A DNA stretch of 64,000 nt, taken from the NCBI RefSeq assembly GCF_027744825.2, contig NC_071339.1, positions 24,677,501 to 24,741,500 on the forward strand, given 5' to 3'. Positions 45,722-58,679 of the stretch are shown here, in pieces (the first letter of the stretch is position 1; each line of letters starts with the position of its first letter). A program made the position numbers and the translations under genes. The notes beneath the pieces were generated by a model that did not search any database, was not told where the DNA came from, and saw only the letters and a program-made list of their open reading frames with translations. This DNA comes from Synchiropus splendidus. Taxonomy: Eukaryota; Chordata; Actinopteri; Syngnathiformes; Callionymidae.

Positions 45722-47409
45722 GCAAAGTTATGGCACAATGCGTAAAACGCGTTTTCAGCCTGAGATAAGGTCGATTCCGGAACGCCAAACATAAAAATGT
45801 TGATAACTTTGTAAAAACACTTCAGACAGCTTAGATTTGATGTGCAACTACAAGACAGACCCTTTCTGCAATAGTGGGAGGTGAAAATTTCATGTTCTGA
45901 ACCTTCCCTTAGAATATATGGCACAAAGCAGAAAATGCGTTTTCAGCCTGAGATAAAGTGGGTTTCGGAACGCCAAACATAAAAATGTTGACAACTTTGG
46001 AAAAACACTTCAGACAACTTAGATATCATGTGCAACTACTAGAAAAACCCGTTCTACTATACTGGGAGGTGAAAATTTCATGTTCTGAAGCTTTATGCAA
46101 AGTTATGGCACAATGCGTAAAACGCGTTTGAGATAAGGTCGATTCCGGAACGCCAAACATAAAAATGTTGATAAATTTGGAAAAACACTTCAGACAGCTT
46201 AGATTTGATGTGCAACTACTAGAAAGACCCTTTCTGATATAGTGGGTGGCGAACATTCGATGTTCTGAAGCTTCCCTGGAAAGTTATGGCACAATGCAGA
46301 AAATGCATCTTCAGCCTGAGATAAGGTGGGTTCCAGAACGCCAAACATAAAAATGTTGATGACTTTGCAAAAACACTTCAGACAGCTTAGATTTGACGTG
46401 CAACTACTAGAAAGACCCTTTCTGATACAGTAGGTGGCAAACATTCGATGTTCTGAAGCTTCCCTTGAAAGTTATGGCACAATGCGTAAAACGCGTTTTC
46501 AGCCTGACATAAGGTCGATTCCGGAACGCTAAACATAAAAATGTTGATAACTTTGGAAAAACACTTCAGATAGCTTAGATTTGATATGCAACTACTAGAA
46601 AGACCCTTTATGCTATTGTTGGAGGTGAAAATGTAATGTTCTGAAGCTTTTTGCAAAGTTATGGCACAATGCGTAAAACGCGTTTTCAGCCTGAGATAAG
46701 GTCGATTCCGGAACGCCAAACATAAAAATGTTGATAACTTTGGAAAAATACTTCAGACAGCTTAGATTTGATGTGCAACTACTAGAAAGACCCATTCTGC
46801 TATAGTGGGAGCTGAAAATTTCATGTTCTGAACCTTCCCTTAGAATATATGGCACAATGCAGAAAACGCGTTTTGAGCCTCAGATAAGGTGGGTTTCGGA
46901 ACGCCAAAAATAAAATTGTTGACAACTTTGGAAAAACACTTCAGACAGCATAGATTTGATGTGCAACTACTAGAAAGACCCTTTTTGCTATTGTGGGAGG
47001 TGAAAATTGTATGTTCTGAAGCTTCCCTGCAAAGTTATGGCACAATGCAGAAAACGCGTTTTCAGCCTGAGATAAGGTCGATTCCGGAACGCCAAACATA
47101 AAAATGTTGATAACTTTCGATAAAAACTTCAGACAGCTTTGATATCATGTACAACTACTAGAAAGACCCTTTCTACTATACTGGGAGATGAAAATTTCAT
47201 ATTCTGAAGCTTTATGCAAAGTTATGGCACAATGCGTAAAACGCGTTTTCAGCCTGAGATAAGGTCGATTCCGGAACACCAAACATAAAAATGTTGATAA
47301 CTTTGGAAAAACATTTCAGACAGCTTAGATTTGATCTGCAACTGCTAGAAAGAACCTTTCTGCTATAGTGGGAGGTGAAAATTTCATGTGCTGAAGCTTC
47401 CCTGCAAAG
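45722..47409 (+). repeat. 15-monomer higher-order repeat, copy B (one extra monomer)
   Basis: Partner of 42914-44414, with one additional 187-bp monomer at about 46508-46694 that copy A lacks. At its right edge the sequence changes from a match with copy A to a match with the monomer at 45343 (AAGATATGGCGCAATGC at 45350 and 47408, offset 2058 bp). The end of the block is therefore a second, independent exchange point. Confidence 0.88.
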
Positions 47410-48779
47410 ATATGGCGCAATGCAGAAAACGCGTTTTCAGCCTGAGGTAAGGTGGGTTCCGGAACGCCAAGCATGAAAATGTTGATAACTTTGGAAAAAC
47501 ACTTCAGACAGCTTAGATTTGATGTGCAACTACGAGAAAGACCATTTCTGCTATAGTGGGAGGTGAACATTTCATGTTCTGAAGCTTCCCTGCAAAGTTA
47601 TGGCACAATGCGTAAAACGCGTTTTCAGCCTGAGATAAGGTCGATTCCGGAACGCAAAACGTAAAAATGTTGATCACTTTGGAATAACACTTCAGACAGC
47701 TTAGATTTGATGTGCAACTACTAGAAAGACCCTTTCTGCTACAGTGGGAGGTGAAAATTTCATGTTCTGAAGCTTCCTTATAAAGTTATGGCACAATGCA
47801 GAAAATGCGTTTTCAGCCTGAGATAAGGTTGATTCCGGAACGCCAAACATAAAAATGTTGATAACTTTGGAAAAACACTTCAGACAGCTTAGATATCATG
47901 TGCAACTACTAGAAAAACCCTTTCTGCAATAGTGGGAGGTGAACATTTCATGTTCTGAAGCTTCCCTGAGAAGTTATGGCACAATGCGTAAAACGCGTTT
48001 TCAGGCTGAGATATGGTCGATTCCGGAACGCCAAACATTAAAATGTTGATAACTTTGGAAAAACACTTCAGACAGCTTAGATTTGATGTGCAACTACTAG
48101 AAAGACCCTTTCTGCTATAGTTGGACGTGAACATTTCATGTTCTGAAGTTTCCCTGCAAAGTTATGGGACAATGCAGAAAACGATTTTTCATCCTGAGAT
48201 AAGGTCGATTCCGGAACGCCAAACATAAAAATGTTGATAACTTTCGGAAAACATTTCAGACAGCTTAGATTTGATGTGCTACTACTAGAAAGACAATTTC
48301 TGCTATAGTGGTAGGTGAAACTTTCGTGTTCTGAAGCTTTCCTTCAAAGTTATGGCACAATGCAGAAAACGCGTTTTCAGCCTGAGATAAGATGTTTTCC
48401 GGAACGCCAAACATAAAAATGTTGATAACTTTGGAAAAACACATCAGACAGCTTATATTTGATGTGCAACTACTCGAAAGACCCTTTCTGCTATAGTGGG
48501 AGGTGAAACGTTCATGTTCTGAAGCTTTCCTTCAAAGTTATGGCACAATGCAGAAAATGCGGTTTCAGCCTGAGATAAGGTGGGTTCCGGAACGCCAAAC
48601 ATAAAAATGTTGATAACTTTGGAAAAACACTTCAGACAGCTTGGATTTGATGTGCAACTACTACAAGGACCCTGTCTGTTATAGTGGGAGTTTAAAATTT
48701 CATGTTCTTAAGCTTCCCTGCAAAGTTAAGGAACAATGCAGAAAACGCGTTTTCAGCCTGAGATAAGGTGGGTTCCGAA

Positions 48780-49400
48780 ACGTCAAACATAAAAATGTTG
48801 ATAACTTTGGAAAAAACATTTCAGACAGCTTAGATTTGATGTGCAACTACTAGAAAGACCCTTTCTGCTATAGTGGGAGGTGAAAATTTCATGTTCTGAA
48901 GATTCCCATCAAAGTTATGGCACAATGCAGAAAACGCGTTTTCAGCCAGAGATAATGTGGGTTCCGGAACGCCAAACATAAAAATGTTGATAACTTTGGA
49001 AAAAACATTTCAGACAGCTTAGATTTGATGTGCAACTACTAGAAAGACCCTTTCTGCTACAGTGGGAGGTTAAAATTTCATGTTCTGAAGCTTCCCTGCA
49101 AAGTTCAGGAACAATGCAGAAAACGCGTTTTCTGCCTGAGGTAAGGTGGGTTCCGGAGCGCCAAACGTAAAAATGTTGATAACTTTGGGAAAAACATTTC
49201 AGACAGCTTAGATTTGAAGTGCAACGACTAGAAAGACCGTTTCTGCTATAGTGGGAGGTGAAAATTTCATGTTCTGAAGGTTCCCTGCAAAGTTATGGCA
49301 CAATGCAGAAAATGCCTTTTCAGCCTGAGATAAGGAGGGTTCGGGAACGCCAAACATAAAAATGTTTATAACTTTGGAAAAAACATTTCAGACAGCTTAG
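48780..49400 (+). repeat. Run of four 189-bp monomers
   Basis: Four consecutive monomers carry a one-base-longer variant, GGAAAAAACATTTCAGAC (GGGAAAAACATTTCAG in the third), at about 48809, 48998, 49187 and 49375. They also share TTCAGGAACAATG or close relatives. The run is a locally homogenised subfamily. Single members occur elsewhere, near 59527 and 60656. Confidence 0.7.
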
Positions 49401-51289
49401 ATTTGATGTGCAACTACTAGAAAGACCCTTTCTGCTACAGTGGGAGGTGAAAATTTCTTGTTCTGAAGCTTCCCTGCAAAGTTATGACACAATGCAGAAA
49501 ACGCGTTTTCAGCCTGAGATAAGGTGGGTTCCGGGACGCCAAACTTGAAAATGTTGATAACTTTGGAAAAACTCATCAGACAGCTTAGATTTGATGTGCA
49601 ACTACTAGAAAGACACTTTCTGCAATAGTGGAAGGTGAAAATTTCATGTTCTGAAGCTTCCCTGCAAAGTTATGGCACAATGCAGAAAACGCGTTTTCAG
49701 CCTGAGATAAGGTGGGTTCCGGAACGCCAAACTTAAAAATGTTGATAACTTTGGAAAAACACTTCAGACAGCTTAGATTTGATGTGCAACTACTAGAAAG
49801 ACCCATTCTGCTTCAGTGGGAGGTTAAAATTTCATGTTCTGAAGGTTCCCTGCAAAGTTATGGCACAATGCGGAAAACGCGTTTTCAGCCCGAGATAAGG
49901 TCGTTTCCGGAACGCCAAACATAAAAATGTTGATAGCTTTCGAAAAACACTTCAAACAACTTAGATTTGATGTGCAACTACTAGATAGACCCTGTCTGTT
50001 ATAGTGGGAGTTGAAACTTTCATGTTCTGAAGCTTCCTTGCAAAGTTATGGAACAATGCGGAAAACGCATTTTCAGCCTGAGATAAGGTGGGTTCCGGGA
50101 CGCGAAACTTGAAAATGTTGATAACTTTGGAAAAACTCATCAGACAGCTTAGATTTGATGTGCAACTACTAGAAATACCCTTTCTGCTCTAGTGGGACGT
50201 GAAAATTTCATGTTCTGAAGCTTCCCTGCAAAGTTATGGCACAATGCAGAAAACGCATTTTCAGCCTGAGAAAAGGTCGATTCCGGAACGCCAAACATAA
50301 GAATGTTGATAACTTTGGAAAAACACTTCAAACAGCTTAGATTTGATGTGCAACTACTAGAAAGACCCTTTCTGCTATAGTGGGAGGTGAAAATTTCATG
50401 TTCTGAAGCTTCCCAGCAAAGTTATGGGACAATGCAGAAAACGATTTTTCATCCTGAGATAAGGTCGATTCCGGAAAGCCAAACATAAAAATGTTGATAA
50501 CTTTGGAAAAACACTTCAGACAGCTTAGATTTGATGTGCAACTACTAGAAAGACCCTTTCTGCTATAGTGGGAGGTGAACATTTCATGTTCTGAAGCTTC
50601 CCTGCAAAGTTATGGCACAATGCGTAAAACGTGTTTTCAGACTGAGATAAGGTCGATTCCGGAACGCCAAACGTAAAAATGTTGATAACTTTGGAACAAC
50701 ACTTCAGACAGCTTAGATTTGATGTGCAACTACTAGAAAGACCCTTTCTGCTATAGTGGGAGGTAAAAATTTCATGTTCGGAAGCTTCCATGCAAAGTTA
50801 TGGCACAATGCAGAAAACGATTTTTCATCCTCAGATAAGGTCGATTCCGGAACACCAAACATAAAAATGTTGATAACTTTCGAAAAACACTTTGGACAGC
50901 TTAGATCTGATGTGCAACTACTAGAAAGACCATTTCTGCTATCGTGGGAGGTGAACATTTCATGTTCTGAAGCTTCCCTGAGAAGTTATGGCACAATGCA
51001 GAAAACGCGTTTTCAGCCTGAGATAAGGTGGGTTCCGGAACGCCAAACATAAAGATGTTGATAACTTTGGAAAAACACCTCAGACAGCTTAGATTTGATG
51101 TGCAACTGCTGGAAAGAGCCTTTCTGCTATAGTGGAAGTTGAAAATTTCATGTTCTGAAGCTTCCCTGCAAAGTTATGGCACATTGCAGAAAACGCGTTT
51201 TTAGCCTGAAATAAGGTCGATTCCGGAACGCCAAACATAAAAACGTTGATAACTCAGGAAAAACTCTACAGACAGCTTAGATTTGATGT

Positions 51290-53980
51290 GCAACTAGTAG
51301 AAATACCCTTTCTGCTGAAGTGGGAGGTGAAAATTTCATGTTCTAAAGCTTCCCTGCAAAGTTATGGCACAATGCAGAAAACGCGTTTTAAGCGTGAGAT
51401 AAGGTGGGTTCCAGAACGCCAAACATAAAAATGTTGATAACTTTGGAAAAACACTTCAGACAGCTTAGATTTGATGTGCAACTACGAGAAAGACCCTTTC
51501 TGCTATTGTGGGAAGTGAAAATATCATGTACTGAAACTTCCCTGCAAAGTTATGGCACAATGCGTAAAACGCGTTTTCAGCGTGAGATGAGGTTGATTTC
51601 AGAAGGCCAAACATAAAAATGTTGATAACTCAGGAAAAACTCTACAGACAGCTTATATTTGATGTGCAACTACTAGAAAGACCCTTTCTGCCATATTGGG
51701 AGGTCCGAATTCCATGTTCAGAAGCTTCCCTGCAAAGTTATGGGACAATGTAGAAAACGATTTTTCATCCTGAGATAAGGTCGATTCCGGAACGCCAAAC
51801 ATAAAAATGTTGATAACTTTCGAAAAACACTTCAGACAGCTTAGATTTGATGTGCAACTACGAGAAAGACCCTTTCTGCTACAGTGGGAGGTGAAAATTT
51901 CATGTTCTGAAGCATCCCTGCAAAGTTATGCCACAATGCAGGAAACGCATTTTCAGCCTGAGATAAGGTCGATTCCGGAACGCCAAACATAAAAATATTG
52001 ATAACTTTGGAAAAACACTTGAGACAGCTTAGATTTGATGTGCAACTACGAGAAAGACCCTTTCTGCTATAGTGGGAGGTGAAAATATCATGTTCTGAAG
52101 CTTCCCTGCAAAGTTATGGCACAATGCGTAAAACGCGTTTTCAGCCTGAGATGAGGTAGATTTCAGAACGCCAAACATAAAAATGTTGATAACTCAGGAA
52201 AAACGCTTCAGACAGCTTAGATTTGATGTGCAACTACTAGAAAGCCACATTCTGCTATAGTGGGAGGTGAAAATTTCATGTTCTGAAGCTTTCCTGCAAA
52301 GTTATGGCAAATTGCGTAAAACGCGTTTTCAGCCTGAGATAAGGTTGTTTCTGGAACGCCAAACATAAAAATGGTGTAAACTTTGGAAAAACACTTGAAA
52401 CAGCTTAGATTTGATGTGCAACTACTAGAAAGACCCTTTCTGCTATAGTGGGAGGTGAAAATTTCATGTTCTGAAGCATCCCTGCAAAGTTATGCCACAA
52501 TGCAGGAAACGCGTTTTCAGCCTGAGATAAGGTCGATTCCGGAACGCCAAACATAAAAATATTGATAACTTTGGAAAAACACTTGAGACAGCTTAGATTT
52601 GATGTGCAACTACGAGAAAGACCCTTTCTGCTATAGTTGGTGGTGCAAATTTCATGTTCTGAAGTTTCCCTGCAAAGTTATGGCACAATGCAGAAAACAC
52701 GTTTTCAGTCTGAGATAAGGTTGATTCCGGAACGCCAAACATAAGAATGTTGATAACTTTGGAAAAACACTTCAGACAGCTTAGATTTGATGTGCAACTA
52801 CTAGAAAGCCACTTTCTGCTATAGTGGGAGGTGAAAATTTCATGTTCTGAAGCTTTCCTGCAAAGTTATGGCAAATTGCGTAAAACGCGTTTTCAGCCTG
52901 AGATAAGGTTGTTTCTGGAAAGCCAAACATAAGAATGTTGATAACTTTGGAAAAACACTTCAGACAACTTAGATTTGATGTGCAACTATTGGAAATACCC
53001 TTTCTGCTATAGTGGGAGGAAAAAATTTCATGTTCTGAAGTCTCCCTGCAAAGTTACGGCACAATGCAGAAAACGCATTTTCAGCCTCAGATAAGGTGAT
53101 TTCCAGAACGCCAAACATAAAAATGTTGATAACTTTGGAAAAACACTTCAGACAGCTTAGATTTGATGTGCAACTACTAGAAAGACCCTTTCCGCTATAG
53201 TGGGAGGTGAAAATTTCATGTTCTGAAGCATCCCTGCAAAGTTATGGCACAATGCGTAAAACGCGTTTTCAGCCTGAGATAAGGTCGATTCCGGAAAGCC
53301 AAACATAAAAATGTTGACAACTTTGGAAAAACACTTCAGACAGCTTAGATTTGATGTGCAACTACTAGAAAGACCCTTTCTGCTATTGTGGGAGTTGAAA
53401 ATTTCATGTTCTGAAGCTTCCCTGCAAAGTTATGGCAAAATATGTAAAACGCGTTTTCAGGCTGAGATAAGGTTGTTTCTGGAACGCCAAACATAAAAAT
53501 GGTGTTAACTTTGGAAAAACACTTCAAACAGCTTAGATTTGATGTGCAACTACTAGAAAGAACCTTTCTGCGATAGTTGGAGGTGAAAATTTCATGTTCT
53601 GAAGTTTCCCTCCAAAGTTATGGCACAATGCAGAAAACACATTTTCAGTCTGAGATAAGGTTGATTCCGGAACGCCAAACATAAGAATGTTGATAACTTT
53701 GGAAAAACACTTCAGACAACTTAGATTTGATATGCAACTACTAGAAATACCCTTTCTGCTATAGTGGGAGGAGAAAATTTCATGTTCTGAAGTCTCCTTG
53801 CAAAGTTATGGCACAATGCAGAAAATGCGTTTTCAGCCTGAGATTAGGTGGGTTCCAGAACGCCAAACATAAAAATGTTGATAACTTCGGAAAAACACTT
53901 CAAAAAGCTTAGATTTGATGTGCAACTACTAGAAAGACACTTTCTGCTATAGTGGGAGGTGAAAATTTCATGTTCTGAAG
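51290..53980 (+). repeat. LINE-free collinear paralogue of the LINE B region
   Basis: The order of distinctive monomers follows that of 27690-32410 without the LINE. Shared landmarks are CTGCTGAAGTGGGAGG (51313), GATGAGGTAGATTTCAG (52150; 28350 in the LINE block, offset 23800), GAAAGCCACATTCTGC (52239; 28439, same offset), GTTTCTGGAACGCC with ATGGTGT, then CTATAGTTGGTGG at 52631, GAAGTTTCCCTGC with TCTGAGATAAGG, and later AAAATATGTAAAAC. It is more diverged than the 5-kb duplicate. The position equivalent to the LINE junction is 52636-52638, one monomer off strict collinearity. Confidence 0.8.
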
Positions 53981-54201
53981 CTTCCCTGCAAAGTGATGGC
54001 ACAATGCTGAAAACGCGTTTTCAGCCTGAGATAAGGTTGATTCTGGAACGCCAAACATAAGAATGTTGATAACTTTGGAAAAACACTTCAAACAGCTTAG
54101 ATTTGATGTGCAACTATTAGAAAAACCCTTTCTGCTATAGTGGGAGGTGAAAATTTCATGTTCTGAAGCTTCCCTGCAAAGTTATGGCACAATGCAGAAA
54201 A
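53398..54201 (+). repeat. 11-monomer higher-order repeat, copy A (offset 2068 bp)
   Basis: Matches 55466-56269 with about six to eight substitutions over 804 bp, including CGATAGTTGG/CTATAGTTGG, ACACATTTT/ACACGTTTT and GATTAGG/GATAAGG. Shared rare variants are GCAAAATATGTAAAAC, GGTGTTAAC, CACTTCAAAAAGC and AAAGTGATGGCACAATGCTG. Several monomers of the same types also occur at about 31820-32410 and 36500-36800. Confidence 0.85.
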
Positions 54202-55465
54202 TGCGTTTTCAGCATGAGACAAGGTCAATTACGGAACGCCAAACATAAAAATATGATAACTTTGAAAAAACACTTCAGACAGCTTAGATTTGATGTGCAA
54301 CTACTAGAAAGACCCTTTCCGCTATAGTGGGAGGTGAAAATTTCATGTTCTGAAGTTTCCCTGCAAAGTTATGGCACAATGCAGAAAACGCGTTTTCAGC
54401 CAGAGATAAGGTCGATTCTGGAATGCCAAACATAAAAATGTTGATAACTTTGGAAAAACACTTCAGACAGCTTAGATTTGATGTGCAACTACTAGAAATA
54501 CCCTTTCTGCTGTCGTGGGAGTTGAAAATTTCATGTTCTGAAGCTTCCCTGCAAAGTTATGGCACAATGCAGAAAACGTGTTTTCAGCCTGAGATAAGGT
54601 CGATTCTGGAACGCCAAACATAAGAATGTTGATAACTTTGGAAAAACACTTCAGACAGGTTAGATTTTATGTGCAACTACTAGAAGGACCCTTTCTGCTA
54701 TAGTGGCAGGTTAAAATTTCATGTTCTGAAGCTTCCCTCGAAAGTTATGGCACAATGCAGAAAACGCGTTTTCAGCCTGAGATAAGGTCGATTCCGGAAA
54801 GCCAAACATAAAAATGTTGATAACTTTGGAAAAACACTTCAGACAGCTTAGATTTGATGTGTAACTACTGCAAAAAGCCTTTCTGCTATAGTGGGAGTTG
54901 AAAATTTCATGTTCTGAAGCTTTCCTGCAAAGTTATGGCACAATGCGTAAAACGTGTTTTCAGCCTGAGATAAGGTTGATTCCGGAACGCCAAACATAAG
55001 AATGTTGATAACTATGGAAAAACACATCAGACAGCTTAGATTTGATGAGCAACTACTAGAAAGACCCTTTCTGCTATAGTGGGAGGTGAAAATTTCATGT
55101 TCTGAAGCTTTCCTGCAAAGTTATGGCAAATTGCGTAAAACGCGTTTTCAGCCTGAGATAAGGTTGTTTCTGGAAAGCCAAACATAAGAATGTTTATAAC
55201 TTTGGAAAAACACTTCAGACAACTTAGATTTGATGTGCAACTATTGGAAATACCCTTTCTGCTATAGTGGGAGGAAAAAAATTTCATGTTCTGAAGTTTC
55301 CCTGCAAAGTTACGGCACAATGCAGAAAACGCGTTTTCAGCCTCAGATAAGGTGATTTCCAGAACGCCAAACATAAGAATGTTGATAACTTTGGAAAAAA
55401 ACTTCAGACAGCTTAGATTTGATGTGCAACTACTAGAAGGACCCTTTCTGCTATAGAGGGGTGTT

Positions 55466-56269
55466 AAAATTTCATGTTCTGAAGCTTCCCTGCAAAGTTA
55501 TGGCAAAATATGTAAAACGCGTTTTCAGGCTGAGATAAGGTTGTTTCTGGAACGCCAAACATAAAAATGGTGTTAACTTTGGAAAAACACTTCAAACAGC
55601 TTAGATTTGATGTGCAACTACTAGAAAGAACCTTTCTGCTATAGTTGGAGGTGAAAATTTCATGTTCTGAAGTTTCCCTCCAAAGTTATGGCACAATGCA
55701 GAAAACACGTTTTCAGTCTGAGATAAGGTTGATTCCGGAACGCCAAACATAAGAATGTTGATAACTTTGGAAAGACACTTCAGACAACTTAGATTTGATA
55801 TGCAACTACTAGAAATACCCTTTCTGCTATAGTGGGAGGAGAAAATTTCATGTTCTGAAGTCTCCTTGCAAAGTTATGGCACAATGCAGAAAATGCGTTT
55901 TCAGCCTGAGATAAGGTGGGTTCCAGAACGCCAAACATGAAAATGTTGATAACTTTGGAAAAACACTTCAAAAAGCTTAGATTTGATGTGCAACTACTAG
56001 AAAGACACTTTCTGCTATAGTGGGAGGTGAAAATTTCATGTTCTGAAGCTTCCCTGCAAAGTGATGGCACAATGCTGAAAACGCGTTTTCAGCCTGAGAT
56101 AAGGTTGATTCTGGAACGCCAAACATAAGAATGTTGATAACTTTGGAAAAACACTTCAAACAGCTTAGATTTGATGTGCAACTATTAGAAAAACCCTTTC
56201 TGCTATAGTGGGAGATGAAAATTTCATGTTCTGAAGCTTCCCTGCAAAGTTATGGCACAATGCAGAAAA
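55466..56269 (+). repeat. 11-monomer higher-order repeat, copy B
   Basis: Partner of 53398-54201 at an offset of 2068 bp (11 x 188). Upstream, the monomer pair with GTTTCTGGAAAGCCAAAC and CTATTGGAAATACCC at 52921 also recurs at 55176, at an offset of 2255 bp (12 monomers). One extra monomer has therefore been gained or lost between the two matches. Confidence 0.85.
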
Positions 56270-58679
56270 CGCGTTTTCAGCCTGAGATAAGGTCGATTCC
56301 GGAAAGCCAAACATAAAAATGTTGATAACTTTGGAAATACACTTCAGACAGCTTAGATTTGATGTGCAACTACTGGAAAAAGCCTTTCTGCTATAGTGGG
56401 AGTTGAAAATTTCATGTTCTGAAGTTTCCCTGCAAAGTTATGGCACAATGCAGAAAACGCGTTTTCAGCATGAGACAAGGTCAATTACGGAACGCCAAAC
56501 ATAAAAATATGATAACTTTGAAAAAACACTTCAGACAGCTTAGATTTGATGTGCAACTACTAGAAAGACCCTTTCTGCTATAGTGGGAGGTGAAAATTTC
56601 ATGTTTTGAAACTTCCCTGCAAAGTTATGGCACGTTGCAGAAAACGCATTTTCAGCCTGAGCTAAGGTCGATTCAAGAACGCCAAACATAAAAATGTTGA
56701 AAACTTTCAAAAAACACTTCATACAGCTTAGATTTTATGTGCAAGTACGAGAAAGACCCTTTCTGCTATAATGGGAATTGAAAATTTCATGTTCTGAAGC
56801 TTCCCTGCAAAGTTATGGCACAATGCCGAAAAAGCGTTTTCAGCCTGAGATAAAGTCGATTCCGGAACGCCAAACATAAAAATGTTGATAACTTTGGAAA
56901 AACACTTCAGACAGCTTAGATTTGATTTGCAATTACTAAAAAAACCCTTTCTGCCATTGTGGGAGGTGAAAATTTCATGTTCTGAAGCTTCACGGCAAAG
57001 TTATGGCACAATGTGTAAAACGCGTTTTCAGCCTGAGATAAGGTCGATTCCGGAACGCCAAACATAAAAATGTTGATAACTTTGGAAAAACACATCAGAC
57101 AGCTTAGATTTGATGTGCCAGTACTAGAAAGACCATTTTTGCAATAGTGGGACTTGAAAATTTCATGTTCTGAAGTTTCCCTGAGAAGTTATGGCACAAT
57201 GCTTAAAAGGCGTTTTCAGGCTGAGATAAGGTCGATTCCGGAACGCCAAACATTAAAATGTTGATAACTTTGGAAAAACACTTCAGACAGCTTAGATTTG
57301 ATGTGCAACTACTAGAAAGACCCTTTCTGCTATAGTTCGAGGTGAACATTTCATGTTCTGAAGCTTCCCTGAGAAGTTATGGCACAATGCAGAAAACGCG
57401 TTTTCAGCCTGAGATAAGGTGGGTTCCGGAACGCCAAACATAAAAATGTTGATAACTTTGGAAAAACACTTCAGACAGCTTAGATTTGATGTGCAAGTAC
57501 TAGAAAGACCCTTTCTGCTATAGTGGGAGGTGAACATTTCATGTTCTAAAGCTTCCCTGAGAAGTTATGGCACAGTGCAGACCATCCGTCTTCAGCCAGA
57601 GATAAGGTCGATTCTGGAACGCCAAACATAAAAATGTTGATAACTTTCGAAAAACACTTCAGACAGCTTAGATTTGATGTGCAACTACTAGAAAGACCCT
57701 TTCTGCTATAGTGGGACCTGAAAATGTCATGTTCTGAAGCTTCCCTGCAAAGTTATGGCACAATGCAGAAAACACGTTTTCAGCCTGAGATAAGGTGGGT
57801 TCCGGAACGCCAAACATAAAAATGTTGATAATTTTGGAAAAACACTTCAGACAGCTTAGATTTGATGTGCAACTACTAGAAAGACCCTTTCTGCTATAGT
57901 GGGAGGTGAACATTTCGTGTTCTGAAGCTTCCCTGAGAAGTTATGGCAGAATGCAGAAAACGCGTTTTCAGCCTGAGATAAGGTGGGTTCCGAAACGCCA
58001 AACTTAAAAATGTTGCTAACTTTGGAACAACATTTCAGACAGATTAGATTTGATGTGCAACTACTAGAAAGTCCTTTTCTGCTATAGTGGGAGGTGAAAA
58101 TTTCATGTTCTAAAGGTTCCCTACAAAGTTATGGCACAATGCGTAAAACGCGTTTTAAGCCTGAGATAAGGTCGATTCCGGAACGCCAAACATAAAAATG
58201 TTGATATCTTTGGAAAAACACTTCAGACAGCTTAGATTTGATGTGCAACTGCTCGAAAGACCCTTTCTGCTATAGTGGGACATGAAAATTTCATGTTCTG
58301 AAGCTTCCCTGCAAAGTTATGGCACAATGCGTAAAACGCGTTTTCAGCCTGATATAAGGTCGATTCCGGAACGCCATACATAAAAATGTTGATAACTTTG
58401 GAAAAACACATCAGACAGCTTAGATTTGATGTGCAACTACTAGAAAGACCCTTTCTGCTATAGTGGGACGTGAAAATTTCATGTTCTGAAGCTTCCCTGC
58501 AAAGTTATGGCACAATGCAGAAAACACGTTTTCAGCTTGAGATAAGGTGGGTTCCGGAACGCCAAACATAAAAATGTTGATAACTTTGGAAAAACACTTC
58601 AGACAGCTTAGATTAGATGTGCAACTACTAGAAAGACCCTTTCTGCTATAGTGGGACATGAAAATTTCATGTTCTTAAG

